Shown piece by piece: positions 18,003 to 28,400 of a DNA stretch of 64,000 bases. Below the pieces are notes generated by a model that made no database searches, was not told the origin of the DNA, and saw nothing but the letters and a program-made list of their open reading frames with translations. The DNA is from Legionella massiliensis (GTDB lineage Bacteria > Pseudomonadota > Gammaproteobacteria > Legionellales > Legionellaceae): NCBI RefSeq assembly GCF_000756815.1, contig NZ_CCVW01000004.1, positions 496,001-560,000 of the forward strand, read 5' to 3'. Numbering within the stretch: the first letter of the stretch is position 1; each line of letters begins with the position of its first letter. A program made the position numbers and the translations under genes.

Positions 18003-18515
18003 ATGGTTTATATAAAAATTCCTCAAGGCTGGACCTTTGATAAACGGGTTGTTGACGGTATTTTAAAAGATGTATTGGTGAGTGACCAATTATTGCAAGT
18101 TGAGTCTAAGGGTGGAGCACAAGGGGAAAAAACGGCTTGTAAAAATTTAATCATCATACAAGATCTTGTGAAGGAATGTTTACGTACAAAGAAACGCGGA
18201 GCACATTCAATTAGTCTCAACTCTAAAGAAACCTGTGCTAATGAAATTATCATCTACTTTAGAACTCCTCCCGAAACTTTCGAATTATTTTTGAAATATG
18301 AACCGAATAGAAATGGTAAAGAGCCTTCAAATAATATGAAACTAGTACAGGGAGTAGATGAAAAGAAATTTTCCTTTGCCAATTCGACTTATACAGGAAC
18401 TCTTTGGTTTCATAATGCCGTTATATCAGAAACTAAGCGTGAAGAATTAAAAGATAAAGCCCAGGAACAGCGCGATAATCGTCGACATGTGGGCAATAAT
18501 CCTTTGGCTACTTAG
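18003..18515 (+). CDS. Hypothetical protein, 170 aa
   Basis: I do not recognise this protein. It has no signal peptide or membrane segment, is rich in Lys and Glu, and ends in a charged tail (EELKDKAQEQRDNRRHVGNN). The frame has its own promoter-like region and lies between the nucleoside operon and a palindromic repeat that begins 4 bp after its stop. Its position beside ankyrin genes and its eukaryote-effector-rich neighbourhood make a secreted role possible, but nothing in the sequence proves it. Confidence 0.6.
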   Translation: MVYIKIPQGWTFDKRVVDGILKDVLVSDQLLQVESKGGAQGEKTACKNLIIIQDLVKECLRTKKRGAHSISLNSKETCANEIIIYFRTPPETFELFLKYEPNRNGKEPSNNMKLVQGVDEKKFSFANSTYTGTLWFHNAVISETKREELKDKAQEQRDNRRHVGNNPLAT

Positions 18516-18518
18516 ACT

Positions 18519-18660
18519 ATAATAGGTCAGCCTCATTCTAGTATCGAATTCCTGCGGCTTGACCGCGGGATCTGCTGATTAGAAGCTCTTCACTCTACTC
18601 TGAGTCCACGGATCCTGTAGTCAAGCTGCGCGGGAATTCGGGATGGGGGTGACCTATTAC
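18519..18660. repeat. Palindromic element bounded by TAATAGGTCA
   Basis: A 142-bp element starts ATAATAGGTCA and ends TGACCTATTAC. Its arms contain GAATTCCTGCGGCTTGACCG and the complementary TCAAGCTGCGCGGGAATTC. It fills the space between two convergent genes, 4 bp after one stop and 12 bp before the other. Partial copies are at about 21083-21112, 33913-34205 and 48509-48600. It may work as a bidirectional 3'-end structure or be a MITE. Confidence 0.82.
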
Positions 18661-18672
18661 TCCTGGTATTGT

Positions 18673-20970
18673 CTATGGCCCAGAACTGCTGCTAGCTACA
18701 GGACTAGAGTCAGGATTTTTGTCAAACTTGAAAAAATCGGTAATTTGTCGCTGACTTGCAGGAATCGTCTTTTTCTCTGTTTTATGAGACATTAGCTGAG
18801 ATACAGTTTGCTCTAACATAGCTATCCTGTGCCTATCTTGCTTTAATGTAGTGATCTGATGACTCAAAATTTTATTAGAGAATTTCAGGCACACTACAGA
18901 AAATGCTTCCATCTCCGGAGCAACAATCAGTTTATTGAGCCAATCTATAAGTAAGTCGCAATCATATCTGTTGCATAGGTCGTCCAGATTATCTATGTGG
19001 CCTGAATAAAAATCTTGCTCTTCTTTAACACTCAGTTCAATCGTTTGGGCTGTTCTTGCAGTTACCAGCTTTAAGGCTAAACGAAAAGGAGCTAGCTTCG
19101 AACCGGCCTGTTTAAACCAGCAAGCTAATGAGCCTGGTACTTTATCATCGTAGGTTTGCAGATAGGCTAAGGCATCTTTGTCGCCCGCAATCGCCTTATC
19201 CATAAACCACGTGCCATCTGGTGCATAGCCTATAGGCATGTGACAAAGCCTGCCTAGTTTGTCGAGAGTTTCAGCGGGAATCTCATTGGGGTCACGCAAT
19301 GCATTCTCATAAGCAAACAAGGAACGCCCTGCTAGCGAAGATTGGCGGGTATTAGTATTCGCCTGGCTGCGTCTGGATATCTCCTCTGCTAACCATGGAA
19401 ATGTATCCATATCGTCAGGAGAAAAGTGAAGGCCGCCCGCAAAAAAAGCATCAATGACCTCTGTCTTTTTCTCTTCAATGGCATACCTTAAAACGCTCTT
19501 CTCGTGATCTATAGCCCCATGAATGGCTAGTGTTTTTATAACCTCAGTACGATTATTTATAGCGGCTGTATAGAGCGGACTAACATCCATATCGCTTGGC
19601 AAGTTAATATCTCCACCAGCCTGCAATAAGGAATTTAGAATGTCGGTATGGCCTCGATTAGCAGCGGCAAAAAGCGGGGTCTTGCCCCTGATATTTTGCT
19701 GATTAACAGCAATCCTTCCGGTCTGTAATAAACAATTCACAGTTTCAAGACCGCCTTCTGCGACTGCAGCCCAAAGTGGGGACTCGCTATAATCATCTAG
19801 GTGGTTAACGTCAATCTCCCTTACTTGTAACAAGCGACGCACAACTTCAATATGGCCATTTCCGGCGGCAACCCAAAGCGGGGTTCTATTGTAATCGTCT
19901 GGCTGGTTAACAAGCGCTCCTGCCTCTAATAAGCGATTCACAATCTCAATATGGCCATTTCCGGCGGCAACCCAAAGCGGGGTTCTATTGTAATCGTCTG
20001 GCTGGTTAACAAGCGCTCCTGCCTCTAATAAGCGATTCACAATCTCAATATGGCCATTTCCGGCAGCTACCCAAAGTGGAGTATAGCCATCCCAGCTTAG
20101 ATTAACATTTACCCCCTCTGCAATTAATACATTTATTACAGTAGTAAGTCCCATTTGTGCTGCAAGATAACAGGCTGTTGTGCCTCTTAAATTTTTGAGA
20201 TCTAAATCAGCACCTAAATTTTTTAAGTGATGTATTAGCTGAGGATCATTGAAACAAGTTGTCAGATGAATCGCTGGGGTACATGAAACCTTATTGATGT
20301 CAGTACTCATGTCATTACTCAAGGGGTGGTGACAAATAAGCGCCCAATGCAGGTTGGATAGGCTGGTATGTCCAGTTATTGCCTGCTCATACAAAATCGT
20401 TGTCAAATTCCTTGGTAAGCGGTAATAAATAAGGATTGCTAAATCCCTAGTGCTCCGATAATCATTATCCTTCATTAACCCTTCAAGCTTTTCAATGATT
20501 GCGTTGAAAAATATGCTTTGTTCGTTATCCGACAAGTCAACTATCGTATCTATAGCCTCGGGGGAAAATAACTTATGAGCAATTTCTTTTACTTCCGAAT
20601 CACTAAAAGAATCTATCAATGTATTAATTGCATCTTGATAAAAACCTTGCCATTCCCTATTAGTTTTCTTATTGTCACATACATACCGATTTGGCAAATG
20701 GCTATGTACAAGTGCTTCCCAGCAATACCGGTCATCATCGCTCACTATTGGAAACCCGAGTAAGGCTGTGTTTTCTTGAGTATCAGGCTCGTTTAGACCT
20801 AGAAAAAGCCTAGGTTCCAGCGGTTGTTCTTGATGCTGGTCATCATCTCTCACTACTGATGAACTGGAAGAGGCTGCTGCTTCGCTGGTTGTCATATTGA
20901 ATAAAATCTTAGGTTTCTTTGTTTCTGTTGATGATAATCGTGGTGTTTCAGGGGCGTTTCGTTTAAACAT
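18673..20970 (-). CDS. Ankyrin-repeat protein with C-terminal PIP-box-like motif
   Basis: This 765-aa protein is a candidate Dot/Icm effector. It has a polar N-terminus with a basic KKPK patch, then a helical region. About eight ankyrin repeats follow from around residue 225 to 500, seen as recurring TPLWVAAGNGHIEIVNRLLE. Two of these are identical at the DNA level. A helical C-terminal half ends in a short coiled coil. Residues 740-747 are QRQITDFF, a canonical PCNA-interacting (PIP) box, followed by KFDK. The start is ATG 20970 with GGAAG upstream rather than TTG 20982. Ankyrin repeats bind proteins; the target is unknown. A repeat element abuts the 3' end. Confidence 0.88.
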   Translation of the reverse strand: MFKRNAPETPRLSSTETKKPKILFNMTTSEAAASSSSSVVRDDDQHQEQPLEPRLFLGLNEPDTQENTALLGFPIVSDDDRYCWEALVHSHLPNRYVCDNKKTNREWQGFYQDAINTLIDSFSDSEVKEIAHKLFSPEAIDTIVDLSDNEQSIFFNAIIEKLEGLMKDNDYRSTRDLAILIYYRLPRNLTTILYEQAITGHTSLSNLHWALICHHPLSNDMSTDINKVSCTPAIHLTTCFNDPQLIHHLKNLGADLDLKNLRGTTACYLAAQMGLTTVINVLIAEGVNVNLSWDGYTPLWVAAGNGHIEIVNRLLEAGALVNQPDDYNRTPLWVAAGNGHIEIVNRLLEAGALVNQPDDYNRTPLWVAAGNGHIEVVRRLLQVREIDVNHLDDYSESPLWAAVAEGGLETVNCLLQTGRIAVNQQNIRGKTPLFAAANRGHTDILNSLLQAGGDINLPSDMDVSPLYTAAINNRTEVIKTLAIHGAIDHEKSVLRYAIEEKKTEVIDAFFAGGLHFSPDDMDTFPWLAEEISRRSQANTNTRQSSLAGRSLFAYENALRDPNEIPAETLDKLGRLCHMPIGYAPDGTWFMDKAIAGDKDALAYLQTYDDKVPGSLACWFKQAGSKLAPFRLALKLVTARTAQTIELSVKEEQDFYSGHIDNLDDLCNRYDCDLLIDWLNKLIVAPEMEAFSVVCLKFSNKILSHQITTLKQDRHRIAMLEQTVSQLMSHKTEKKTIPASQRQITDFFKFDKNPDSSPVASSSSGP
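18730..18753 (-). other. PIP-box / PIP-degron-like coding motif
   Basis: These 24 bases encode QRQITDFF near the protein's C-terminus. It matches Q-x-x-[ILM]-x-x-[FY]-[FY], has the Thr-Asp pair and is followed by Lys at +4. In eukaryotic proteins that combination (for example in p21 and Cdt1) specifies PCNA binding and CRL4-Cdt2 ubiquitination. Function in this bacterial protein is an inference. Confidence 0.6.
19851..20048 (-). repeat. Perfect 99-bp tandem duplication in the ankyrin gene
   Basis: Units 19851-19949 and 19950-20048 are identical. Each encodes one 33-residue ankyrin repeat. A third, diverged unit begins at 20049. Lack of any silent change indicates a recent duplication or gene conversion. 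Confidence 0.93.
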
Positions 20971-21000
20971 GATTACTTCCAATTCATAAATTCAGTAATC

Positions 21001-21006
21001 ATTATA
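21001..21006 (-). promoter_or_regulatory. Candidate -10 of the 765-aa ankyrin gene
   Basis: A perfect TATAAT on the minus strand lies 30 nt before ATG 20970. The -35 is weak (a TTTCTT-like sequence), so strength is uncertain. Confidence 0.4.
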
Positions 21007-21082
21007 AAAATGCTGAATTAAAAGAAACTTATTAATACTATTAATTTTTTAATAGTTACTACCAGGCATAAAGCTTGTTATT

Positions 21083-21112
21083 TTGACCGCGGGAATTCGG
21101 GATAGGGGTGGC
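21083..21112. repeat. Partial copy of the TTGACCGCGGGAATTC repeat
   Basis: TTGACCGCGGGAATTCGGGA plus a few following bases match the right arm of the element at 18519-18660. The left half is missing. It lies between the symporter's 3' end and the ankyrin promoter. Confidence 0.6.
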
Positions 21113-21193
21113 CTTCGCTTTGTTAAAGATGATGGGCTGGGGTGCGCTATCATAATGGCGTCACTTAAGTTGCGTGGCCTATTGCCCTTAGTT

Positions 21194-22447
21194 TCAAGCA
21201 TGCATTTCAAGATTATGTGCTAATTGCTCAGCAGAAATTTCCTTTTCCCAACGACTAATCGCCAGAGTAGCAACGCCATTGCCAATGAAGTTAATTAACG
21301 AACGCGCTTCACTCATGAAGCGATCAATGCCTAAGATGAGCACAATGCCAACCGGCGGGATAAGAGGAACTACAGACAAGGTTGCGGCTAGGGTAATAAA
21401 GCCTGCGCCAGTAATACCAGCTGCTCCCTTACTCGATAACATCGCTGTCACAAAAAGGGTGAACTGTTCAAGGATGCTTAGATGAATCCCAAGGGCTTGG
21501 GCGATAAACAGGGCTGCCAGAGTGATATAGATATTGGTGCCATCCAAGTTAAAGGAATAGCCCATCGGTACAACAACACCAACAGTTTCTTGTTCGCAAC
21601 CTAGATTTTCTAATTTTTGTAATAACTGGGGTAAGGCGGCTTCGCTGGATGAGGTTCCCAATACTATAAAAAGCTCAGGGGCAAGGTATTTCAAAAACTG
21701 TAAAATTGAGAAACCTGTGATCCGGGCTACTGAACCTAAAACGAGAAAAATAAAAATCAAACCTGCTAAGTAAAAAGTAAGTATCAAACCTAAAAGAGGA
21801 ATAAAAAATTGACTGCCGAATTTCGCCAGAGTGAAGGCCATTGCACCAAACACGCCAAGCGGGGCGGCATACATAATAATTCGGATTGCCCGAAATAATA
21901 CTTTGGTGAGTTTTTCCATAAACTCAAAAACAAGCTTACCTTCTTCCTCGCCCACCGCAAGCAAAGAAATGCCTAATAATATAGCTAAAAAGAGGACTTG
22001 CAGCATATCGCCCTTGGCGAAAGGCTCAATAATGCTAGTAGGAATAATGTTTTCAAGAAATTGTACAAAGCCGAGATGCTCTGCGCTTTTAACAAATTGA
22101 GCGACAGCCTGTGGATCCAATAGCTTCACATCAGCATGAAGCATTGCGCCTGGCTTAAAAATCAAGGCTGCCGACCAGCCGATTAACAGCGCAACAGTTG
22201 AAACCAATTCGAAATAGATAATTGCTTTTAAACCAATTTTACCTAATTTTTTTAATGAGCCGGTTTGGGCAATACCGGTTGTTACTGTTAGAAAAACAAT
22301 GGGACCAATAAAGATTTTAATGATCTTAATAAAATTAGTGCCAAGCGGCTCCATAGCAATAGCCATCTCTGGTTTTAATAGCCCAAATAAGCTGCCAGAG
22401 ATAAAGGCTACAAAAACCCAGAAGTAGAGCGACTTGATTAACCTCAT
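21194..22447 (-). CDS. Dicarboxylate/amino acid:cation symporter (DAACS family)
   Basis: This 417-aa inner-membrane carrier takes up C4-dicarboxylates or glutamate/aspartate with Na+ or H+. It has eight hydrophobic segments plus two re-entrant loops. The signature loops are visible: the serine-rich GTSSSEAALPQLLQKLE, then PMGYSFNLDGTNIYITLAAL and SSKGAAGITGAGFITLAATL. These match GltP, DctA and GltT. The substrate cannot be settled from sequence. The start has an AGGAAAAT ribosome site. It starts 25 bp downstream of the 2277-aa gene on the same strand, so readthrough from that gene is possible. Confidence 0.92.
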   Translation of the reverse strand: MRLIKSLYFWVFVAFISGSLFGLLKPEMAIAMEPLGTNFIKIIKIFIGPIVFLTVTTGIAQTGSLKKLGKIGLKAIIYFELVSTVALLIGWSAALIFKPGAMLHADVKLLDPQAVAQFVKSAEHLGFVQFLENIIPTSIIEPFAKGDMLQVLFLAILLGISLLAVGEEEGKLVFEFMEKLTKVLFRAIRIIMYAAPLGVFGAMAFTLAKFGSQFFIPLLGLILTFYLAGLIFIFLVLGSVARITGFSILQFLKYLAPELFIVLGTSSSEAALPQLLQKLENLGCEQETVGVVVPMGYSFNLDGTNIYITLAALFIAQALGIHLSILEQFTLFVTAMLSSKGAAGITGAGFITLAATLSVVPLIPPVGIVLILGIDRFMSEARSLINFIGNGVATLAISRWEKEISAEQLAHNLEMHA

Positions 22448-22472
22448 TCCTATTTTCCTTAACTAACATCAG

Positions 22473-25400
22473 TTAACTAGATGCCACAGTAAGACTCTGG
22501 GGATTTATAAGCGCCTCAATCCTGCCGGTAGGTATTACTGGTGTAAATAGAGAGGGCATGTCAGCAATAGAGAGAGAAAGCTTTTCCACAGGTGGTAGGT
22601 CTGATTCTTTCGGATGTTTCTCAAGAAAACGCTGGTACCTCGTCTTTAATGCACGTGTATTCTTAGCAAGTTTTAACTGATCGTCAATAACTTTCCCGCT
22701 CATATTGGGTGTTTCTATGGTTGCAGGGGTAGTACTAGGTGAAGAGTATTCGCTATCCTCATCACAGTAGGGCACAATTTTATCCGATTCGCTGCTTCCC
22801 CATAGGCCATAGTTCCAAAGCCTTATAAAGAATTGGTAAATAGGATAATACCAGCTGGATACATGTTTATTGAGTCGAGCCTCCACCTTAGCATGCTTAC
22901 CTATTTGCCCCAGAAAGCTGGTAGACATTTCGCTTTCTAACAAATTGCAGCATTGCTCGACTAGCTCATATTTTTTCTGTTTAGCGAAATGTTTTAGTAA
23001 TTCCATCTCAGCTTGAGGACGTTCTAAGCTGCGTCCTTGGTAGCGTTGAGTATAAAAGGCTGCCATATCAGCTAGTAGTTTTCGGTCGAGATAGGATGAC
23101 TTCTGAGTGACGAGCTCTTCTAACTTATTAAAAATACATACGCTAAAATCGCGTTGGGGTAGCTTAGCCATAACCAGGGAAATATTGTGCAAATACTCAG
23201 CCTTGGAGTGAATTCGTTTGTTACTCAGATAATCAGTGATTAATTTAAGCAGAGGGGCATTGGGACCTGTATAGTTGATTAGATAAGCACTGATTAGGGG
23301 CATCTTGGTCCAGGAATCGCTAAGGTTCCAGGTTTGATTAGAGAGCTCTTTCCAGTCAATAAGGGCATGGTTGTCTCTGAGAATTTCCCTTACCTTAAGA
23401 TTTTCAGCATGCTCATTGTTAAACCAGCTGATGATTGAAGAAAAAACCTCCGACATTTTGTTTCTGAATTCAGCGGGGAGATAATCTCTGGCCGCTAAGG
23501 CATTAAGAATAGAGCGTTCTAGTTTTTGTACGGCAATGCTGGGGTCGAATTGGCCGTTATTGTAAAATAGTTCCGTCCGACCATGATTGGCGCACCTAAA
23601 AATCAATTCACCTAGTAGTTCTTTGCCTATCGCTAAATCTTTATCAGGATTAGCCCTTTGAGAAAAATGTCTTTTAATGAAGACAGAAATCTCTTTCAAT
23701 TCTGCACCAGACCAGGCCATTTTATCGGAGTAACGAAGCTCTTCTTTGTGGAACAAAAATTCACGCTGTTTTTCCAAGATGAGAAGAAGAAGGCGATATT
23801 GGTAGCTGCTTTGCGACCAATTTTTTTGCTTGTTCAAGGCTTCTATTGTCGGCAAACAATGTTGCTTATGGAAGAAAGACGCAAATTGTTCAGCAAGCTC
23901 TGGGGCGACCTGTTGTATAGACTCTAGGCTGCTTGATTTCAGAAAATAACGCCAAATTAGTGAGGCATTCGCCTCTGAACCTAGCAAGGTTGTTAGAAGG
24001 GTATCAAATTGTTCTTTAGTGAGATTTTTATGGGTATAAACACGCTCATCTAAAAGGGAAAGCGCGTTTGAAAGCAATTCAGGTTTGCCACTAGATTGCG
24101 CGTAGTTCGCAAAGAGTTGTAGTCCTTCAGTAAACCAGGGTTTGTCTTTGTGATTGTTGAGAAAATTGGCAAAAATTGCAGATGCATCCTGTTTATCTAA
24201 AAAGGCAGCGACCGCACTTTGCTGTGTTTCAGAAAACAATTCTCTACGCTTGCTGTCATTCTCAAGGATGACCTCAAATAATTGCTCGGCATTTGTGCTT
24301 AAATTGATGTCAGCTAATAGAGGAAATGCTTTATCTGCCGGTTGATACCGTACGATAGCTGCAAGATTATCTTGGTGTAGCACCTTAGTGCTGGCTGCCA
24401 GGCGCAGGTTAATCTCTCTGCTTAACCATTCTTGCTTATCGCTCTCGCTATTCGCATAGACTTTTGCCAGGGTATTTTCGGTAAAAATATCATTGATTAA
24501 TAAATCCATGGCTGCAGTAGACTGTTCCAATTGCTCAGCCGGAACCTTAGCCAGTAAAAGGGCTGATGTATTGGCTTGAAACAAGCTCTCATACCGCACT
24601 TCGCCAGAGGCTGTAAGTGTTCCTATTAAACGCTGCTCATTATCGTAAAAACTCATTCCTGGCTCGATGCCTGGTAAGCCGAGGAGAGGGCGAGGCACAT
24701 CATTAACAAAGGTCATTGCATAGTTCGCTTCGTTGATAAAGCCAATTTTTCCGCGTTCTGCGTTGTATATCAATGACGATTGCTTACGTGACAATTCAGT
24801 TTGAACGAAATTTTGATGGGGTAAGTAATTTTTAAGCCATTCAACCAAGGTATTTCCTGCCTTAGGCTGGTTTTTTTGCTGGCCTGAAGAGGCGGCGCTA
24901 ACGATAAAATCAGCAACCTTAAATAAGAGGTCAGAACGAAGGCTGGTTAGGTTGTCATTGTAATAACCATAAAGCACGCCTAAGGCCTTATCAGCGATTT
25001 CTGGCTCACTGGATTTTTGTTCAATACAAGCATCTTCTAACTGATTAAGGAGGGCGCGAATGCTGTCTTCAGCGCGGAAGGCGAGTAGCTTTTCTCGTTT
25101 TTCCAGCAAATGGTTTTTTCGTTGAGCTGACATCGACCTTGCCTTTTCAAGGCGAGTCATACTCTCCTGATGATGATTCGGAAAAGCCATTTTATTTTGA
25201 ATCCAACTGTTAAGTTGTTCAAATTCAGCTTGCTTTAAAGTCAATGAAATAAAGCGATAACGCTCACAGAGTGCATAGATAACCTGAGGGTTCGAGGATG
25301 CAACAAAGTTAACCGAAGTAAGGAGACGTTGAATCCATACGCCATTCATCGTGCTTGACGACAAAGAGCTATCTTTTTTCGCTAGGATACTTTCGGCTAT

Positions 25401-28400
25401 AGTGACGAGTGTTCTATCGCCCAGCAATGACAAATCAGGCTGACTGAGCCGGGTTTTAATCAACTCAAGCGATTTGCTATTTGCTTCGGAATAAGATTGG
25501 CATAAATGGGTAAGCAAATGGCGGGATGCTTTGTCATAAGCCTCATCTTGGCTATTGAGGCCGGATAGGCAATGAGAGATGAGCTGATCAAGAATTTCTG
25601 GAGCCATTTGACAGATGCAGTCATTAACGACGTTGATTCTGGAGTTTCTAAACAAATTAGATATCAATTGAATGGCGGTTCGGCTTTCCGGACTCTCTTG
25701 CTTCACCTGTAAAATAGGCGAATAGCTTGCAATAAGCTGATTGATGGCATGAGGGTGAGCCGTCGCAAAGCTATGATCAATTAGTTCATTAAAGGCCGCG
25801 GCTCGTGAACTTAGATCACTCTCTGGTTGATAAAGGCCTTCTCGCAGCAATTTACAAGAAATTGCCTGCATAGCGCTGTAGTCAATTATATCCAGATTAT
25901 GTTCAATCCAAGTTGTTAGATCGCTCCCTTTAGCAGCAGACTGGGTGATTAGAAGTTTGAGGGGTACATTCTGTGCTTTTGCAGTTTGAACATAGCTAAC
26001 TAGATCTTTGAAGTCATCTAGCCCTAGTAGAGCTGCGAATTCAATAAGAGCCGCTAGCACTTCGATATCTGCATTATAGAGTTCTGTCAAAATAGAGCTT
26101 AAGGAGGTCGGAGGGATCAATGCTGTAACCTGTAAGCCAGTAAGCAGAAGGCTGGTTTGATTTTTTAAGTGAAGTATATTCTTTATTTTTTGATCCAGTT
26201 CCTCACATTCTTCCGGTTTTGCAGATTGCACCAACTGATAAAATTGTTCAGAGAGGTCTTTATTGTTGGGATAGGCTTGGCTATCCAAGCAACAATCAAA
26301 AAGTTGATGAATAAATTGCTTGCGTTGTGGATTTTGCAATAACCCTTGTGCGAGGTGTTGTTGCAGACTGGCTAACAACTCCGGCTCTTGCATTGTTGAG
26401 GGCAGGACACTAGCTTGTGGTTCTCTGCTTTCATCAATTTTCAAACAGACCGTTTTGATTTCTGCGCTTAGTGAAGCAAATCTCTCGGTGCTGATTAAGC
26501 TAGGCAGGTTTTTGCTTATTGTAGAGCTAGCCATTTGCTCTCTAAGCGTTGTGAGTGCTGGTTGCAGCTGGCTCAGTAGGCTATGTAGTTTCTCAGGATT
26601 TGCTTGATCAAGCTCATTAAGATGGATTTTAAATAGGATTGAAGCAAGATCATTCAGCTTTAATCCATAGGTTTCAAAGGCACGGTAAAGCTTTCTTTCT
26701 TCCTCTTTGTTGAGGGAGTCAGCCAGGTCAAAGGCTTGATCGTAAAGTTGATCTAACTGCGTGATGAGGGGGCCAAGAGTTAGGCGTTCAGTTCTATTTT
26801 TTAAGCTCTGAATCCAGGCGCCTAATGGCTGCTCCCCAGGTTCCAGGTGAAGAGGCTGCTCACGTATACGAGCTCGCTGCTTATCAATAATAGTTTTGAC
26901 ACCTGCGGGTGACGATATGGACAAAATCCTTTCTAAGCTTTGTTGATTAGGCTGCTCTAATGCTGCTGGAGAACTAGCAAAGTCTATAAATAACTCAGCA
27001 AGCAAACTGTTTGTTCTTAAGGACTGGGAAAAGGTTCTACATATATGCTGAATATGCTGCTGGATCGGGGAATCCAGGGCAAATTGTTGCAGCATATTGC
27101 GTATTCTTGCTTTGAGTTCTGGCTGTGAAACAAGATTAAATAGCTGAGATAGGTCGACGGAGTTGTCCTGGTTAAATAGTTTCAACTCATTTTCAAGCTG
27201 TACTAGCAAGCTCTCAATGTTTTCATTATCACGCGGCAAGTTTGCCTCTAATTTTTCAAGGGTTAATACCAGCAAAATTGGGCTGATACGTTGCTTACAA
27301 TAAAGCAAAAGTGACTCAGTACTTGAGAATTCTGCCATTTGCTGAAGTGTCTCTATTGGTAGTTGCGACAAGTTTGAATTGTAAAAATGGATACCAGCAA
27401 TATTTTCCAGCAGGCTTGGATCTTCAGGCGATAAATTTAATAAAAATTGAAAATGACTATTGTGCGCAAGTGCAGTAAAGGACTTATAAATCAGTGGTTG
27501 TACCAAGCCATAAGATAGCACGAACCCTAGTTGCAAACGCTCAGCGGCAGAAAGTTTCAGTGAAGTTAGGAGGTCTAAGCGCTTTCTTGTTGGCATTGAG
27601 AAGAGCAAAACAACGAGTTGGAGTTGAATCGCTTTATGTTCGATTTGATTAGTACTAGCACTCAGCCTCTGTAGGCCTAAGAGAATATAGGTTTTAACCG
27701 CATTTTCTAAGCGCTGATCATCAGTGCTTGCTAAATGTCGTGCTGCTTCTTTCAGTAAATAGATATAAGAATCTTTCTGTTGCCGACAATAACTGGCAAG
27801 AGAAATGCCCGCTTGTTGCTTTAAGACTCGCTGTAAAACCTCATAATTGGTGACTGGGCTTGTCGTATTAGTAAGGATGTTTGCTAAGGTCTCGATCGTG
27901 GCATCGTTCTTTGTAGCAAGCAATTCTTTCAAGCAGCTTTGCTGATGATATCTTAGGGCTTCATCAATTGCTGTGGAGCTCTTGTTATCTCGACTTTTTA
28001 TTGAGGCACCATGTTGTAAAAACAGTTTAACTAACTTGTCAAGGCCGCGTGCAGCAGCAAGATGCAAAAGCGTTTTACCTCCTGTCCAACGGCAAGCTAA
28101 AACGGTAGGATTTTGTTGTAAATATTTGGCGACGTTTGCTTCTGAATAGCTAGTGTCAGGTTTTTGTATTAGCCTTAGCATGGGCAAGGCAGCAAAAAGG
28201 GTTTGGATAGCGCTTTGATTGGCGGCCTTTGCAAGTTGCAGCATAGATTCTGATGAAGAGGTTTGATGATCAACTTGAGCATCTTCTTGCTCGAGATAGT
28301 AGGTAACAATTGTCTCATAGCCACGGGCTGCAGCTGTGTGCATAGGAGACTGTGATTTATACGTAGAGACTTCGGTAAACAGGGGACGTAGCCCTTCATT

